Shown here: positions 1 through 9,224 of the stretch, piece after piece
How the letters are laid out: each line of letters starts with the position of its first letter
How positions within the stretch are numbered: position 1 is the stretch's first letter
Assembly: GCA_030066595.1 (NCBI GenBank)
Contig: JASJBI010000031.1
Coordinates: forward strand, 1 to 64,000
From: Alphaproteobacteria bacterium
GTDB lineage: Bacteria > Pseudomonadota > Alphaproteobacteria > JAJFFI01
DNA: 64,000 nt
Direction of reading: 5' to 3'
Program-made: the position numbers and the translations under genes
The notes under the pieces: model-generated
Seen by the model: only the letters and a program-made list of their open reading frames with translations
What the model was told of the DNA's origin: nothing
The model's database searches: none

Positions 1-11
1 CCAATTAGAGA

Positions 12-32
12 TGAGAATAAGAATGATTATCA
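12..32. promoter_or_regulatory. Fur-like operator
   Basis: This AT-rich 21-mer starts TGA and ends TCA, with a core close to ATGATTATCAT. By eye 14 of 21 positions are dyad-symmetric. It resembles the Fur box family built on GATAATGATAATCATTATC. It lies 26 bases before the first gene and just upstream of a GGAGG ribosome site, so it would overlap the promoter or early leader. Iron (Fur/Irr) control is an inference; the upstream flank is outside the window. Confidence 0.45.
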
Positions 33-57
33 TCTTGCTCCTCGGAGGATCGGCGTC

Positions 58-534
58 TTGCAAAACATCCGTTTTTCCAGCCTGACATGCGGTCAGCAGA
101 TCATCATCTGGGCATCGCGCTGTTGGCTGGCCGGCGACAAGACATGGGCCCGCGCGGAACGGGACCTGCGCCACGCCTTCGGCGAGCCGGCTGGGCGGGT
201 CTTCGGGCAGGCCCTAGGATCGTTTCTCAATATCCTGCACACCGCGGCCACGCGTCAGATCGGCATGCGGCGGCCCTGCTGCGGCCGGGTCGCTCCGGAC
301 GAGATCCTGATCGCCCGCATCCTGGCCAACTGTCACGGCGAAGACGCCATGCCCGCACGAGCGCTTTTGGAAGATCTCTTGCCGCGGACCGCGGCGCGGG
401 TCGCGGCCGACTACGGCGTCGCGGCCATGGAGGCGCTCTCCGCCTGCGGGTTTTCGCATCGCCCGGAAGGCGTTCCCCGTGGCGACGGTGGGGCGCAGCG
501 ATTCGTTCACACGGTCCCACGCGGTCTGCAATGA
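58..534 (+). CDS. conserved hypothetical protein, possibly iron-regulated
   Basis: A 158-residue protein that I do not recognise by function. It starts at a TTG preceded by GGAGG about 9 bases upstream. It has no signal peptide or membrane segment. The N-terminus (LTCGQQIIIWASRCWLAG) resembles small proteins of unknown function that I recall from Rhodospirillales genomes, often near iron-uptake genes. Composition is helical and Cys-containing: a CGQQ motif near residue 11, a PCC pair near 74 and a Cys near 92. The Fur-like box just upstream is the main functional hint. The last 25 residues look less protein-like, so the true C-terminal homology may end near residue 135. The gene is probably real, but its role is unknown. 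Confidence 0.6.
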   Translation: MQNIRFSSLTCGQQIIIWASRCWLAGDKTWARAERDLRHAFGEPAGRVFGQALGSFLNILHTAATRQIGMRRPCCGRVAPDEILIARILANCHGEDAMPARALLEDLLPRTAARVAADYGVAAMEALSACGFSHRPEGVPRGDGGAQRFVHTVPRGLQ

Positions 535-649
535 CGGTCGGGCGATGAAGATCCCCGATGCCAAGGATCGCCCGAACCGGATAGGCGATAATCCCTGTCC
601 AAATGGGGGAATTGCCGGATCACGAGAATCATCGGCAATGAGGGGCAGG

Positions 650-1804
650 ATGATGGTACTGGCGGCTAAGGCAGCGCGCACCGTGTTGCTCACAATGGTC
701 GTGCTCGCACTGGCCGGTGCCGCGCGGGCGGAGACCGATGGCGGCGGCCCGTCTTACCCGCGGCTGGACGTGGATATTCCGATCGAGGTGCAGAACGACG
801 GGATCGTGGCGTCCGACGATCGCGACAACAAGCTCAATGACCTGTTCACGACGACCGAGCCAACGCTGGTTTTCAGCGCGACGCCCGAGATCTCGGGGAC
901 GGCCCATTTCGTGCTCGAGCCGGTCGCCGATCCCGATCCGCGTCAAAGCCGGGTCTTTGGAGACCACGGCATCTTCGTCGAAGAGCTGTTCGCCCGGTAT
1001 GACCACGACTATTTCGACGTTTACGGCGGCAAGTACAATCCGCCCTTTGGTGTCGCCTGGGATCTGGCTCCGGGGATCTACGGCACGGAGTTCGCCGAGG
1101 ACACCTACGAGCTCACCGAACGGATCGGTTTCGGCGGCGCCCTGAACTTTGGCGGCCCCGGCATCGGCGGCGACGGCTTCGGCGCGCACGTCCTGACCGG
1201 GAACGTCTTCTTCGTGGACCGCAGCGCGCTCAGCGAGGCGCTCATCACCGATCGGGGGCGCGTGCGCCTGAGCGATGGCGGGGTCGGCAACCATTCCGGC
1301 CTCAAGTCCTACACCATAACCGCCAGCGGTGGCGGCATTCCAGGCATTCCGGGCGATCTCGAGTACAATATCGGGTACCAGCTTCTGGCATCCGATCAAG
1401 AAGATCTGGAGGACGAGAAGGGCTTCGTATTCGGATTGAACGGCAGCTTCGCGATCGATGAGGACAGGGATATCAGCCTGGAGCCAATCATCGAGTTCGT
1501 GCAGAAATGGGACGCGGAAGGCGAGGCCCAGAACCAGCAGATCATCACCGCCGGCAGCGCACTGCTGATCGGGCCGTGGAACGTCTCCCTGTCCTACAGC
1601 GCCCGGCTGACGGATCCGGACGCGCCGGAGGAGGCAAACATCTCAGACCATCAGTTTCAGCTCACCGGAGGATACGCATTCGAGTTCGGCTTGGCCGTCG
1701 ACCTCGGCTATCGATGGCGGCGCGAGGAACGGGTCGATTCGCACACCATCGGTCTACTGTTGTTCTATCCGCTCAGCTTTTCGATCCCTGGCGTCTTCGA
1801 GTAG
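650..1804 (+). CDS. putative outer-membrane beta-barrel (porin-like) protein
   Basis: Probably an outer-membrane barrel of about 384 residues. I chose the ATG at 650 (653 is equally possible) because it follows a purine-rich site (gaggggcagg) and opens a clean signal peptide: basic MMVLAAKAAR, a hydrophobic stretch, then cleavage after ARA. The mature part alternates polar and aromatic residues and ends in strand-like segments (YAFEFGLAVDLGYRWR, TIGLLLFYPL), as expected for a barrel. It has Gly-rich and Asp-rich loops and no recognisable enzyme motif. The frame is open upstream to 479 but that part is not protein-like. Substrate unknown. Related proteins are usually annotated only as porin or hypothetical. 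Confidence 0.6.
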   Translation: MMVLAAKAARTVLLTMVVLALAGAARAETDGGGPSYPRLDVDIPIEVQNDGIVASDDRDNKLNDLFTTTEPTLVFSATPEISGTAHFVLEPVADPDPRQSRVFGDHGIFVEELFARYDHDYFDVYGGKYNPPFGVAWDLAPGIYGTEFAEDTYELTERIGFGGALNFGGPGIGGDGFGAHVLTGNVFFVDRSALSEALITDRGRVRLSDGGVGNHSGLKSYTITASGGGIPGIPGDLEYNIGYQLLASDQEDLEDEKGFVFGLNGSFAIDEDRDISLEPIIEFVQKWDAEGEAQNQQIITAGSALLIGPWNVSLSYSARLTDPDAPEEANISDHQFQLTGGYAFEFGLAVDLGYRWRREERVDSHTIGLLLFYPLSFSIPGVFE

Positions 1805-1867
1805 GACAGCCTCCCAGCCGTCTTGTCCGGACGATCACGAAGCACCGCAGAAAAGGGGGTTGGACAT

Positions 1868-2179
1868 ATGAGACACCTCATTGCACTCACCGTCGGCGTC
1901 GTCATGATGTCATCCGTCCTGCCTTTCGCTCCGGCAGAGGCAGCACAGGCGACCATCACCGGGCGCAAGTATCTCAGGCTCTCGAATGCCGAAAAGCAGA
2001 TCTACGTGCAGCTCTTGCTGGACCAGAACCGGGGCAGCCTCTCGGAATGCGCCCGCGCGTTGCCTCCGGAAAAGGTCGCCGAAGCCATGACGACCTGGAT
2101 CAAGGCCCGCCCCAAGACGCACAGCGATCCCGCATTCTTCCAGCTTCATCGCGCAGTCAACGCCGTCTGCGGCGACTAG
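1868..2179 (+). CDS. small exported protein with two cysteines
   Basis: A 103-residue protein. The ATG at 1868 follows an AAGGGGG ribosome site about 8 bases upstream. Residues 1-25 are a typical Sec signal (MRHLIALTVGVVMMSSVLPF, then APAEAA), so the mature protein is about 78 residues and periplasmic. Two cysteines, at SECARALPP and at the very end (NAVCGD), could form a disulfide. The spacing (YVQLLLDQ...C...TTWIKARP...AVC) loosely recalls the Rap1a/Tai or HdeA-like periplasmic folds, but I cannot assign either. It sits 63 bases after the barrel gene and may be co-transcribed with it. Confidence 0.6.
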   Translation: MRHLIALTVGVVMMSSVLPFAPAEAAQATITGRKYLRLSNAEKQIYVQLLLDQNRGSLSECARALPPEKVAEAMTTWIKARPKTHSDPAFFQLHRAVNAVCGD

Positions 2180-2343
2180 ACCAACATAACGAAGATCACC
2201 GCCGAAGCCGTCGACGTCGCAACCGCCCGCGCCCGCGCGCTCGGCCGAAGTCCTTAGTTCCTCTATCCCAGAGCTGACCGGTCCGTCCCGGCCGGTCGAT
2301 TTTTCGCGCGCCTGCATCTCAGACGCGACCCCGTCCGTAGTCG

Positions 2344-2390
2344 TAACGGATCGAGCCTCTGCCCTGCTGGCAGGCAGGCTCGATAACGGA
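2344..2390 (+). promoter_or_regulatory. hairpin flanked by TAACGGA direct repeats in 5' leader
   Basis: Two TAACGGA copies (2344-2350 and 2384-2390) flank a 33-base imperfect palindrome. Its outer arms are TCGAGCCT and AGGCTCGA, with inner CTGCC/GGCAG pairing. The second repeat runs into the GGAGGGGG ribosome site of the TPR gene at 2401. It could be a leader hairpin affecting translation, a terminator for the upstream gene without a T tract, or a tiny palindromic insertion with a 7-base target duplication. The sequence cannot decide between these. Confidence 0.4.
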
Positions 2391-2400
2391 GGGGGACGGG

Positions 2401-3699
2401 ATGCACACCTACCGCACCACGGGATTGAAGATCACGATCGCCACGCTGGCCTGTATGGCCACGATGCTGCTTGGCCATCACGCGGCGTTTGGCCGGGCGC
2501 CGGAACCCTGCGCCATCGCGCTGGCCGCACACGTTGGCCAAGACCCGATCGATCAACGGATCGTCGGACTGCAAGCGACAGCACAGCGATCGGGCGATAG
2601 CGTCGCTGCATTGATCCGGCTCGGCTGGGCGTTTGCCGACAAGGCGAGGCTCAGCTTCGACCCCGGGTTCTATACCCTGGCCGAACAGGCCGCGCTGTGC
2701 GCGCTGGAACGGACGCCCGACAGTCCGGATGCCTTGCTCTTGCGGGGCCACGCCCGGCACAGCGTGCACGATTTCAAGACCGCCGAATCGCTGGCCCGAG
2801 ACCTGGTGCAGCGGCGCGGGGCGGCGGCGGATCACACACTGCTGGGCGACACGCTGATCGACCAAGGCGTGCTGGCCGAGGCCGAGGCGGCCTATCGGAC
2901 GGCGCTTCGCCGTCGGCCGGGCGCCGCGGTGCATGCCCGGCTCGCGCATCTCCGCTGGCTGCAGGGAGACCTTGAAAGCGCCATCGCGCAGGCCCGCCGG
3001 GGACTGCTGCGCGCGCGCAACCCCGGGATGGCCGTCTGGCTCCGTGTGCGCCTGGCGCTCCTGGAGCTGCAGGCGGGCCGCCGAGCGACTGCCAACCGGC
3101 TGATCGACCGGGCGCTCACGCTCCGCCCCGACCACGCGCCGGCGCTGTTGGCGCGGGGACGGTTGCTGCTGGCAGACGGTCAGCCCGCGGCGGCGGTTTC
3201 CGTGCTGCGCCAAGCCGCCGGCCTCGATCCAACGCCGGAATACCGCTGGGCGCTGATCGACGCCCTGCGCGCCGCCGGCGAGACTGAAGCAGCCGCAGCC
3301 GTCGAAAGCGCCATGCTGCGGACAGGCGCGGCCGAGGACCGGCGAACCGTGGCGCTCTACCTGACGACGGTCGGACGCGACCCCGACACCGCAGTGCGGC
3401 TTGCAAGGGCGGAGCTCGAGGTGCGCAAAGATGTCCACACGCTGGACGCCCTAGCCTGGGCTCTGGCGGCTGCCGGCCGCCTCGCCGAGGCGCACGACCA
3501 CATGACGCAGGCCCTGTCGGCGGGCACCGCCGACGCCCGGCTCTGGCTCCACGCCGGCATCATCGCAGCAGGCGGCGGCGATGATGACGGCGCACGCCGC
3601 TGGCTCGACAAAGCTCGAGCGAGCCAGCACATGCTGCTGCCCTCGGAACAGCAGCGCCTTGCACAAGCCGCCACCACCCTCCCTCCACCCCTCGACTGA
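2401..3699 (+). CDS. tetratricopeptide-repeat exported protein
   Basis: A 432-residue protein with an N-terminal signal (hydrophobic LKITIATLACMATMLLG, cleavage near AAFG), so probably periplasmic. From about residue 55 to the end it is built of TPR-like helix pairs, with typical A/G/Y/P positions (for example ALLLRGHARHSVHDF, DTLIDQGVLAEAEAAYRTAL, ALAWALAAAGRLAEAHDHM). TPR proteins act as scaffolds or chaperones; no catalytic motif is present. The start follows GGAGGGGG six bases upstream. It lies 14 bases before a DUF4331 gene and is followed by a HupE/UreJ-like gene, a trio I recognise as recurrent in proteobacteria, so it probably assembles or stabilises those partners. Confidence 0.8.
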   Translation: MHTYRTTGLKITIATLACMATMLLGHHAAFGRAPEPCAIALAAHVGQDPIDQRIVGLQATAQRSGDSVAALIRLGWAFADKARLSFDPGFYTLAEQAALCALERTPDSPDALLLRGHARHSVHDFKTAESLARDLVQRRGAAADHTLLGDTLIDQGVLAEAEAAYRTALRRRPGAAVHARLAHLRWLQGDLESAIAQARRGLLRARNPGMAVWLRVRLALLELQAGRRATANRLIDRALTLRPDHAPALLARGRLLLADGQPAAAVSVLRQAAGLDPTPEYRWALIDALRAAGETEAAAAVESAMLRTGAAEDRRTVALYLTTVGRDPDTAVRLARAELEVRKDVHTLDALAWALAAAGRLAEAHDHMTQALSAGTADARLWLHAGIIAAGGGDDDGARRWLDKARASQHMLLPSEQQRLAQAATTLPPPLD

Positions 3700-3713
3700 C
3701 AAAGGAGTTCGAG

Positions 3714-5159
3714 ATGCGCACGACACTACGACGAACCATACTGGCGACCGCCGCGTCGCTGGCCGTGGCAAGCGGGACCGCGCTCGCGTCCAGTCACATG
3801 GACGCGCCGCTCATAACGCTCGACGACGCGGCCAACACCACCGACGTCTATGCCTTCCTCAGCAACAGCGGCGGCGGCGACAATCTGACCGTCGCGCTGG
3901 CCGTTTACCCGTTCGAAGAGCCGGGCATCGGCCCCAACAACTTCCGGTTCGACGACGAGGTCCTGTACGAGGTCCACGTCGCCCTGGACGACGACGTGGA
4001 CGCCGGCCGGGCGACGATCACCTATCAGTTCCGGTTCGAGACGCAGTTCAAGAACCGGAGCACGACGCTTCAGGCGTTTCTGGGCAACATCACCTGTGCG
4101 CCGGGCGCGCTCGACGCCGACGGCTTCGACCCCAATCAGAACCTGCGCCAAACATACACCGTCACCAAGGTCGATCGTCGCAACGGGCAAAGCTCCGACG
4201 ACGATGACGACGATGGCGGAAACGGCGACGGCACGGACCTCGGCATCGGCCGTGTCCCGCCGAACAACCAGGGCCTGGTGACCGCCGAATACAACACGAA
4301 CGGCGGCGATGGCCCGGCAAAGCCCGGCGTGGACAACGAGGACGATCTGGACGACTGCACCAGGTTCGGCATCGTCGAGCTTGAGGACGGCCTGCGCGCC
4401 TTCGCCGGTCAGCGGGACGACGGCTTCTATGCCGACATCCAGTCGATCTTCGACCTGGACTTCACCTTCGGCGGCGACGACGGCGGGCCGAACAAGCCCT
4501 TCGACAGCCAGGGCGGATTCAACGTGCACACCATCGTTCTGGACATTCCGCTGAGCGAGCTGCACGGCGCAGAGCGGGCCGGCGTCTACGCCACCACCAG
4601 CCGGCGCGAGAGAGTCCGCCTCCGGGAAGGCAACGCCTTTCAGAGACGGGGCGACCGGACCAACGGGCGCTTCGTCCAGGTCGGACGCCAGGGCAATCCG
4701 CTGTTCAACGAAGCCCTGGTCCCGGTGGAGTTCAAGGACCTCTACAACCGCACGGATCCGACCACGGACGACGCGCTGTTCGGGGATTTCGCACGCAATC
4801 CCGAACTGGGCTCAAACGACGTCAGCACCGTGTTCATCCCCGATCTGATCAAGGTCGACCTCACCACCGGACCGGCGCGCCTGCCGGGCGACGACGGGTT
4901 CGACCCGCTGGGCAGCATTGCCGGCGGCGAGGACTTCCTGACCAACGGCAACGGCGAGCAGGTCACCGGCGGCTTTCCCAACGGACGGCGCTTCGGCGAC
5001 GACGTGCTCGACATCGCCTTCCTGGCCTTGGATCTGCGCAACCCTGCCAACCCGGGCGAGGTGGCCCGAGACGCAGTGGACGCGAACGACATCACCTTCA
5101 ATCGGGTGTTCCCCTATGCGGCCACGCCTCAGAACGGCCGCAGCCATCCGCACCATTGA
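3714..5159 (+). CDS. DUF4331 domain-containing exported protein
   Basis: A 481-residue DUF4331 protein. A signal peptide (about 25 residues, ending ALAS) is followed directly by the family hallmark SHMDAPLITLDDAANTTDVY, then FLSN. An AGGAG site precedes the ATG by 6 bases. The family is exported and of unknown function. An unusual feature is a run of seven aspartates followed by Gly/Asn/Asp repeats around residues 163-178 (SSDDDDDDDGGNGDGTD), a likely acidic, metal-binding linker inserted in the domain. It lies between a TPR gene and a HupE/UreJ-type membrane protein in one operon. Together with the copper chaperone downstream this hints at metal handling, but that is inference. Confidence 0.85.
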   Translation: MRTTLRRTILATAASLAVASGTALASSHMDAPLITLDDAANTTDVYAFLSNSGGGDNLTVALAVYPFEEPGIGPNNFRFDDEVLYEVHVALDDDVDAGRATITYQFRFETQFKNRSTTLQAFLGNITCAPGALDADGFDPNQNLRQTYTVTKVDRRNGQSSDDDDDDGGNGDGTDLGIGRVPPNNQGLVTAEYNTNGGDGPAKPGVDNEDDLDDCTRFGIVELEDGLRAFAGQRDDGFYADIQSIFDLDFTFGGDDGGPNKPFDSQGGFNVHTIVLDIPLSELHGAERAGVYATTSRRERVRLREGNAFQRRGDRTNGRFVQVGRQGNPLFNEALVPVEFKDLYNRTDPTTDDALFGDFARNPELGSNDVSTVFIPDLIKVDLTTGPARLPGDDGFDPLGSIAGGEDFLTNGNGEQVTGGFPNGRRFGDDVLDIAFLALDLRNPANPGEVARDAVDANDITFNRVFPYAATPQNGRSHPHH

Positions 5160-5165
5160 ACCGGC

Positions 5166-5192
5166 GGGGAGCGGGCTCCCGGCCCGCTCCCC
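5166..5192 (+). terminator. strong GC hairpin after DUF4331 gene (attenuator or processing site)
   Basis: A perfect 11-bp stem (GGGGAGCGGGC / GCCCGCTCCCC) with a 5-base loop begins 6 bases after the DUF4331 stop codon. No T tract follows, so it may be a partial terminator or an mRNA-stabilising hairpin that sets the ratio of DUF4331 to the downstream HupE/UreJ protein rather than a full stop. Confidence 0.5.
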
Positions 5193-5225
5193 CGAACCCC
5201 TCTTGCCCGAACCGGAGTCCGCGGC

Positions 5226-6362
5226 ATGGCCTCGCTTCATGGAATCGTCCTGTCTCTGGCACTCTTGCCCCTGTCTTGGCTGGCCAACCCTGCCCACGCC
5301 CACGATCCCGGCCTCAGCTTCGCCGATGTTCGCATTGCCGGTTCGGAAGTCGCGGTTACGCTTACCTTCGCACGGCGCGAGCTCGAACCCCTCGTTCCCA
5401 TCGACGTGGATGGCGACGGCGCCGTTTCCGATGCGGAGTTCGCCGCGGCGCGTCCTCGACTGCGCGGCCTGGCGCCTCTCCTGTTCACGGTCCGCGCCGG
5501 GTCCGACGATCGCGAGCCGCGCGTGACGTCGCTCGAGATCGACGACAGTGATGCGGTCCGTATTGCCCTTCTATTCGACGACGGCGGCGAGGACCCCGTC
5601 GGCCTGAGGGCGCCCATATTGACCCGGCTGGCCCGCGGCCACCGGCAGTATCTGTCCATCCGATCGACCGGCGGCCAGCCCGTGGCCAACCAGATCCTCG
5701 ATGCCGGCACCGCTGCCGTGGTCGTTCCCCGGACGGCCATGGCCGTCCCGTCGCGAACCGTGCCGGACCAGCTCGTTTCCTTCGTCCGGGAGGGTGTCCG
5801 GCATATCTGGCTGGGCTACGACCATCTCCTGTTTCTCGTGACCCTGTTGCTGCCGGCCGGCCTGCGCCGCCGGGCGGGCGCCTGGCAAGCCGTAGATCGC
5901 TTCGGGACGACGTTTCGCGCGATCCTGCTGGTGGTCACCGCCTTCACGGTCGCCCATTCGATCACGCTCGGCCTGGCCGTCCTCGGATTGGTCGAGCTGC
6001 CGCCGCGGCTCACGGAAGCGGCCATTGCCGTCTCGGTGGTCGCGGCCGCGCTCAACAATGTCTGGCCCGTCGTGACCCGCCGTCTGTGGGCGGTCGCCTT
6101 CGGATTCGGGCTGATCCATGGGCTTGGGTTCGCGGGCGCGCTCGGCGAACTGGGACTGCCTCGGGACGCGAAGCTGACGGCGCTTGTGGGCTTCAATCTG
6201 GGCGTTGAGCTGGGGCAGTTGGCAATCGTCGTGGTCGTCCTGCCCCTGATCTATAGCCTGCGCCACTGGCAGCTCTATCCACGGACTGCGCTTCAGGTCG
6301 GCTCGATCCTGGTTGCGGGAATCGGTTCGCTCTGGCTCGTCGAGCGGGCCATCGGAGCCTGA
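5226..6362 (+). CDS. HupE/UreJ-family membrane protein
   Basis: A 378-residue protein with an N-terminal signal (to about residue 25, AHAHDPGLSF), a soluble extracytoplasmic domain to about residue 180, and a C-terminal block of about six or seven membrane helices. That block carries the family signatures HIWLGYDHLLFLVTLLL, FTVAHSITLGLAVLG and GFGLIHGLGFAGALGELGL. HupE/UreJ proteins are metal (nickel or other) permease-like. Conserved His/Asp in the helices (GYDH, VAHS, IHGLGF) could be metal ligands. An EF-hand-like stretch, DVDGDGAVSDAEF, lies in the soluble domain near residue 62. GGAG lies 8 bases before the ATG. It ends the TPR-DUF4331 operon. Confidence 0.85.
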   Translation: MASLHGIVLSLALLPLSWLANPAHAHDPGLSFADVRIAGSEVAVTLTFARRELEPLVPIDVDGDGAVSDAEFAAARPRLRGLAPLLFTVRAGSDDREPRVTSLEIDDSDAVRIALLFDDGGEDPVGLRAPILTRLARGHRQYLSIRSTGGQPVANQILDAGTAAVVVPRTAMAVPSRTVPDQLVSFVREGVRHIWLGYDHLLFLVTLLLPAGLRRRAGAWQAVDRFGTTFRAILLVVTAFTVAHSITLGLAVLGLVELPPRLTEAAIAVSVVAAALNNVWPVVTRRLWAVAFGFGLIHGLGFAGALGELGLPRDAKLTALVGFNLGVELGQLAIVVVVLPLIYSLRHWQLYPRTALQVGSILVAGIGSLWLVERAIGA

Positions 6363-6459
6363 CCCATGACCGGCCATCGTGCGACAAACAGCGCCCTATG
6401 CGCCCGGGGCCGAAGCGTCTAACAAGGTCGGGTCCGCAATATCCTCGGGAGATTGGAAC

Positions 6460-6945
6460 ATGGCCATTGCAGCACGGTTTTCCAGCGTCGCAGTTGCGAT
6501 TCTCATGGTAGTGGCGACGGCGGCCACGGCGGCCGACGTCAAGCACGGCGAACTCATGATCAGCGACGCCTGGGCCCGGGCGAGCGTGGTCAAGAACGGC
6601 GCCGCCTATGTCACCATCATGAACCATGGCACCAAGGCCGACCGGCTGATCAAGGCTGCCAGCCCGGTCGCGGCCAAGGTCGAGCTGCATACCCATGTCA
6701 TGGAGGGCGACGTCGTCCGCATGCGGCAGGTCAAAGCCATCGAGGTGGGCGCCCAGTCGCACACCGAGCTCAAGCCCGGCGGGCTGCACATCATGATGAT
6801 GGGCCTAAAGCAGCCGCTCAAGGAGGGCGAGATGGTGCCGCTCACCCTGACCTTCGAGAAGGCCGGCCAGGTCGAGCTCATGGCCCATGTGCGCAAAGCG
6901 GGCGCCGCGGGCGGCCACAAGATGGAGCAGAAGCACACCCACTGA
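6460..6945 (+). CDS. PCuAC-type periplasmic copper chaperone
   Basis: A 161-residue copper chaperone (PCuAC/DUF461) that delivers Cu(I) in the periplasm, classically to the CuA or CuB centre of cytochrome oxidases. The ATG at 6460 starts a 25-residue signal peptide ending ATAA. The copper site pattern is clear: HTHVM, then VVRMRQV, then GGLHIMMMGLK, that is His/Met ligands with the family spacing. The tail is His/Met/Lys rich (KMEQKHTH) and may bind extra copper. It follows the HupE/UreJ gene by about 100 bases on the same strand and probably has its own promoter. Confidence 0.9.
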   Translation: MAIAARFSSVAVAILMVVATAATAADVKHGELMISDAWARASVVKNGAAYVTIMNHGTKADRLIKAASPVAAKVELHTHVMEGDVVRMRQVKAIEVGAQSHTELKPGGLHIMMMGLKQPLKEGEMVPLTLTFEKAGQVELMAHVRKAGAAGGHKMEQKHTH

Positions 6946-7227
6946 ATGTCCCGTCTCGGGAACCGAAGCCCTGCGAGAGCGGGAGGCGGGCCCGTGCGGC
7001 CCGCACCGGCCGGCCAGCGGCGCCCAGGGGCGTCCGGCGCCAGCTGGAGACAACCGCCACCCGCGAACGGTTGACGGCTGGACCGGCTGGCCGCGCCGCC
7101 GGGCGAGCGCCCAGGCGTGTTGCATTGAGCCGCTGCCAAGGGCTATTTTGCCGCCCTTGTCGCGGCCGCTCGCGCAGGATGCGACTGATACAGCCCGCAG
7201 GCGCTGGACAGGAGGGAGACGAACGCC

Positions 7228-8838
<1,611 letters not shown>

Positions 8839-8864
8839 TTGGAACGCGTCGATCGGAAACAGGA

Positions 8865-8886
8865 AAGCCGGCCTCAGGGCCGGCTT
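8865..8886. terminator. bidirectional rho-independent terminator
   Basis: A 9-bp perfect stem (AAGCCGGCC / GGCCGGCTT) with loop TCAG sits between convergent pckA and a small membrane-protein gene. On the minus strand it is followed by TTTCCTGTTTCC, a fair T tract; on the plus strand by ATCTTATG. Confidence 0.75.
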
Positions 8887-8914
8887 ATCTTATGGCTGGG
8901 CCTTCGGGACGCCG

Positions 8915-9127
8915 CTACGAGCAGAGCGCAAAGCCCGAGAGATAGAGGTTCAGGAACCCCGGCGTCACCACCTCGTTCCAGACCTCGATGCCCCAGCTTA
9001 CGACCGGTCCGCCCAGCGCGATGCCGATGGCGAGGCCCAGTATGGCCGCCGCCAGCGCCAAGTAGCGCGTCGCTGCCCGTCCGCCACGGGACTGCAAGAG
9101 CCGGGTCTGTGGATGCTGTGCCGCCAT
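8915..9127 (-). CDS. small single-pass membrane protein, unknown function
   Basis: A 70-residue protein. The ATG at 9125-9127 follows a purine-rich AGAGAG. It has a basic N-terminus (about 20 residues), one or two hydrophobic segments (YLALAAAILGLAIGIALGG, then a more amphipathic VVSWGIEVWNEVVTP), and a C-terminal tail ending CS. It lies downstream of the MscS-type gene on the same strand and before a shared terminator, so it could be part of that transcript. I do not recognise a family. Confidence 0.5.
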   Translation of the reverse strand: MAAQHPQTRLLQSRGGRAATRYLALAAAILGLAIGIALGGPVVSWGIEVWNEVVTPGFLNLYLSGFALCS

Positions 9128-9224
9128 ATATCTCTCTGCCTCACAATATAGTTGCTTCCCACCGCCCGGTCCATGCCGCACGTGCCAGAGCGGATTAACG
9201 GTTTGGCAACCCGATCGGCGCCGA

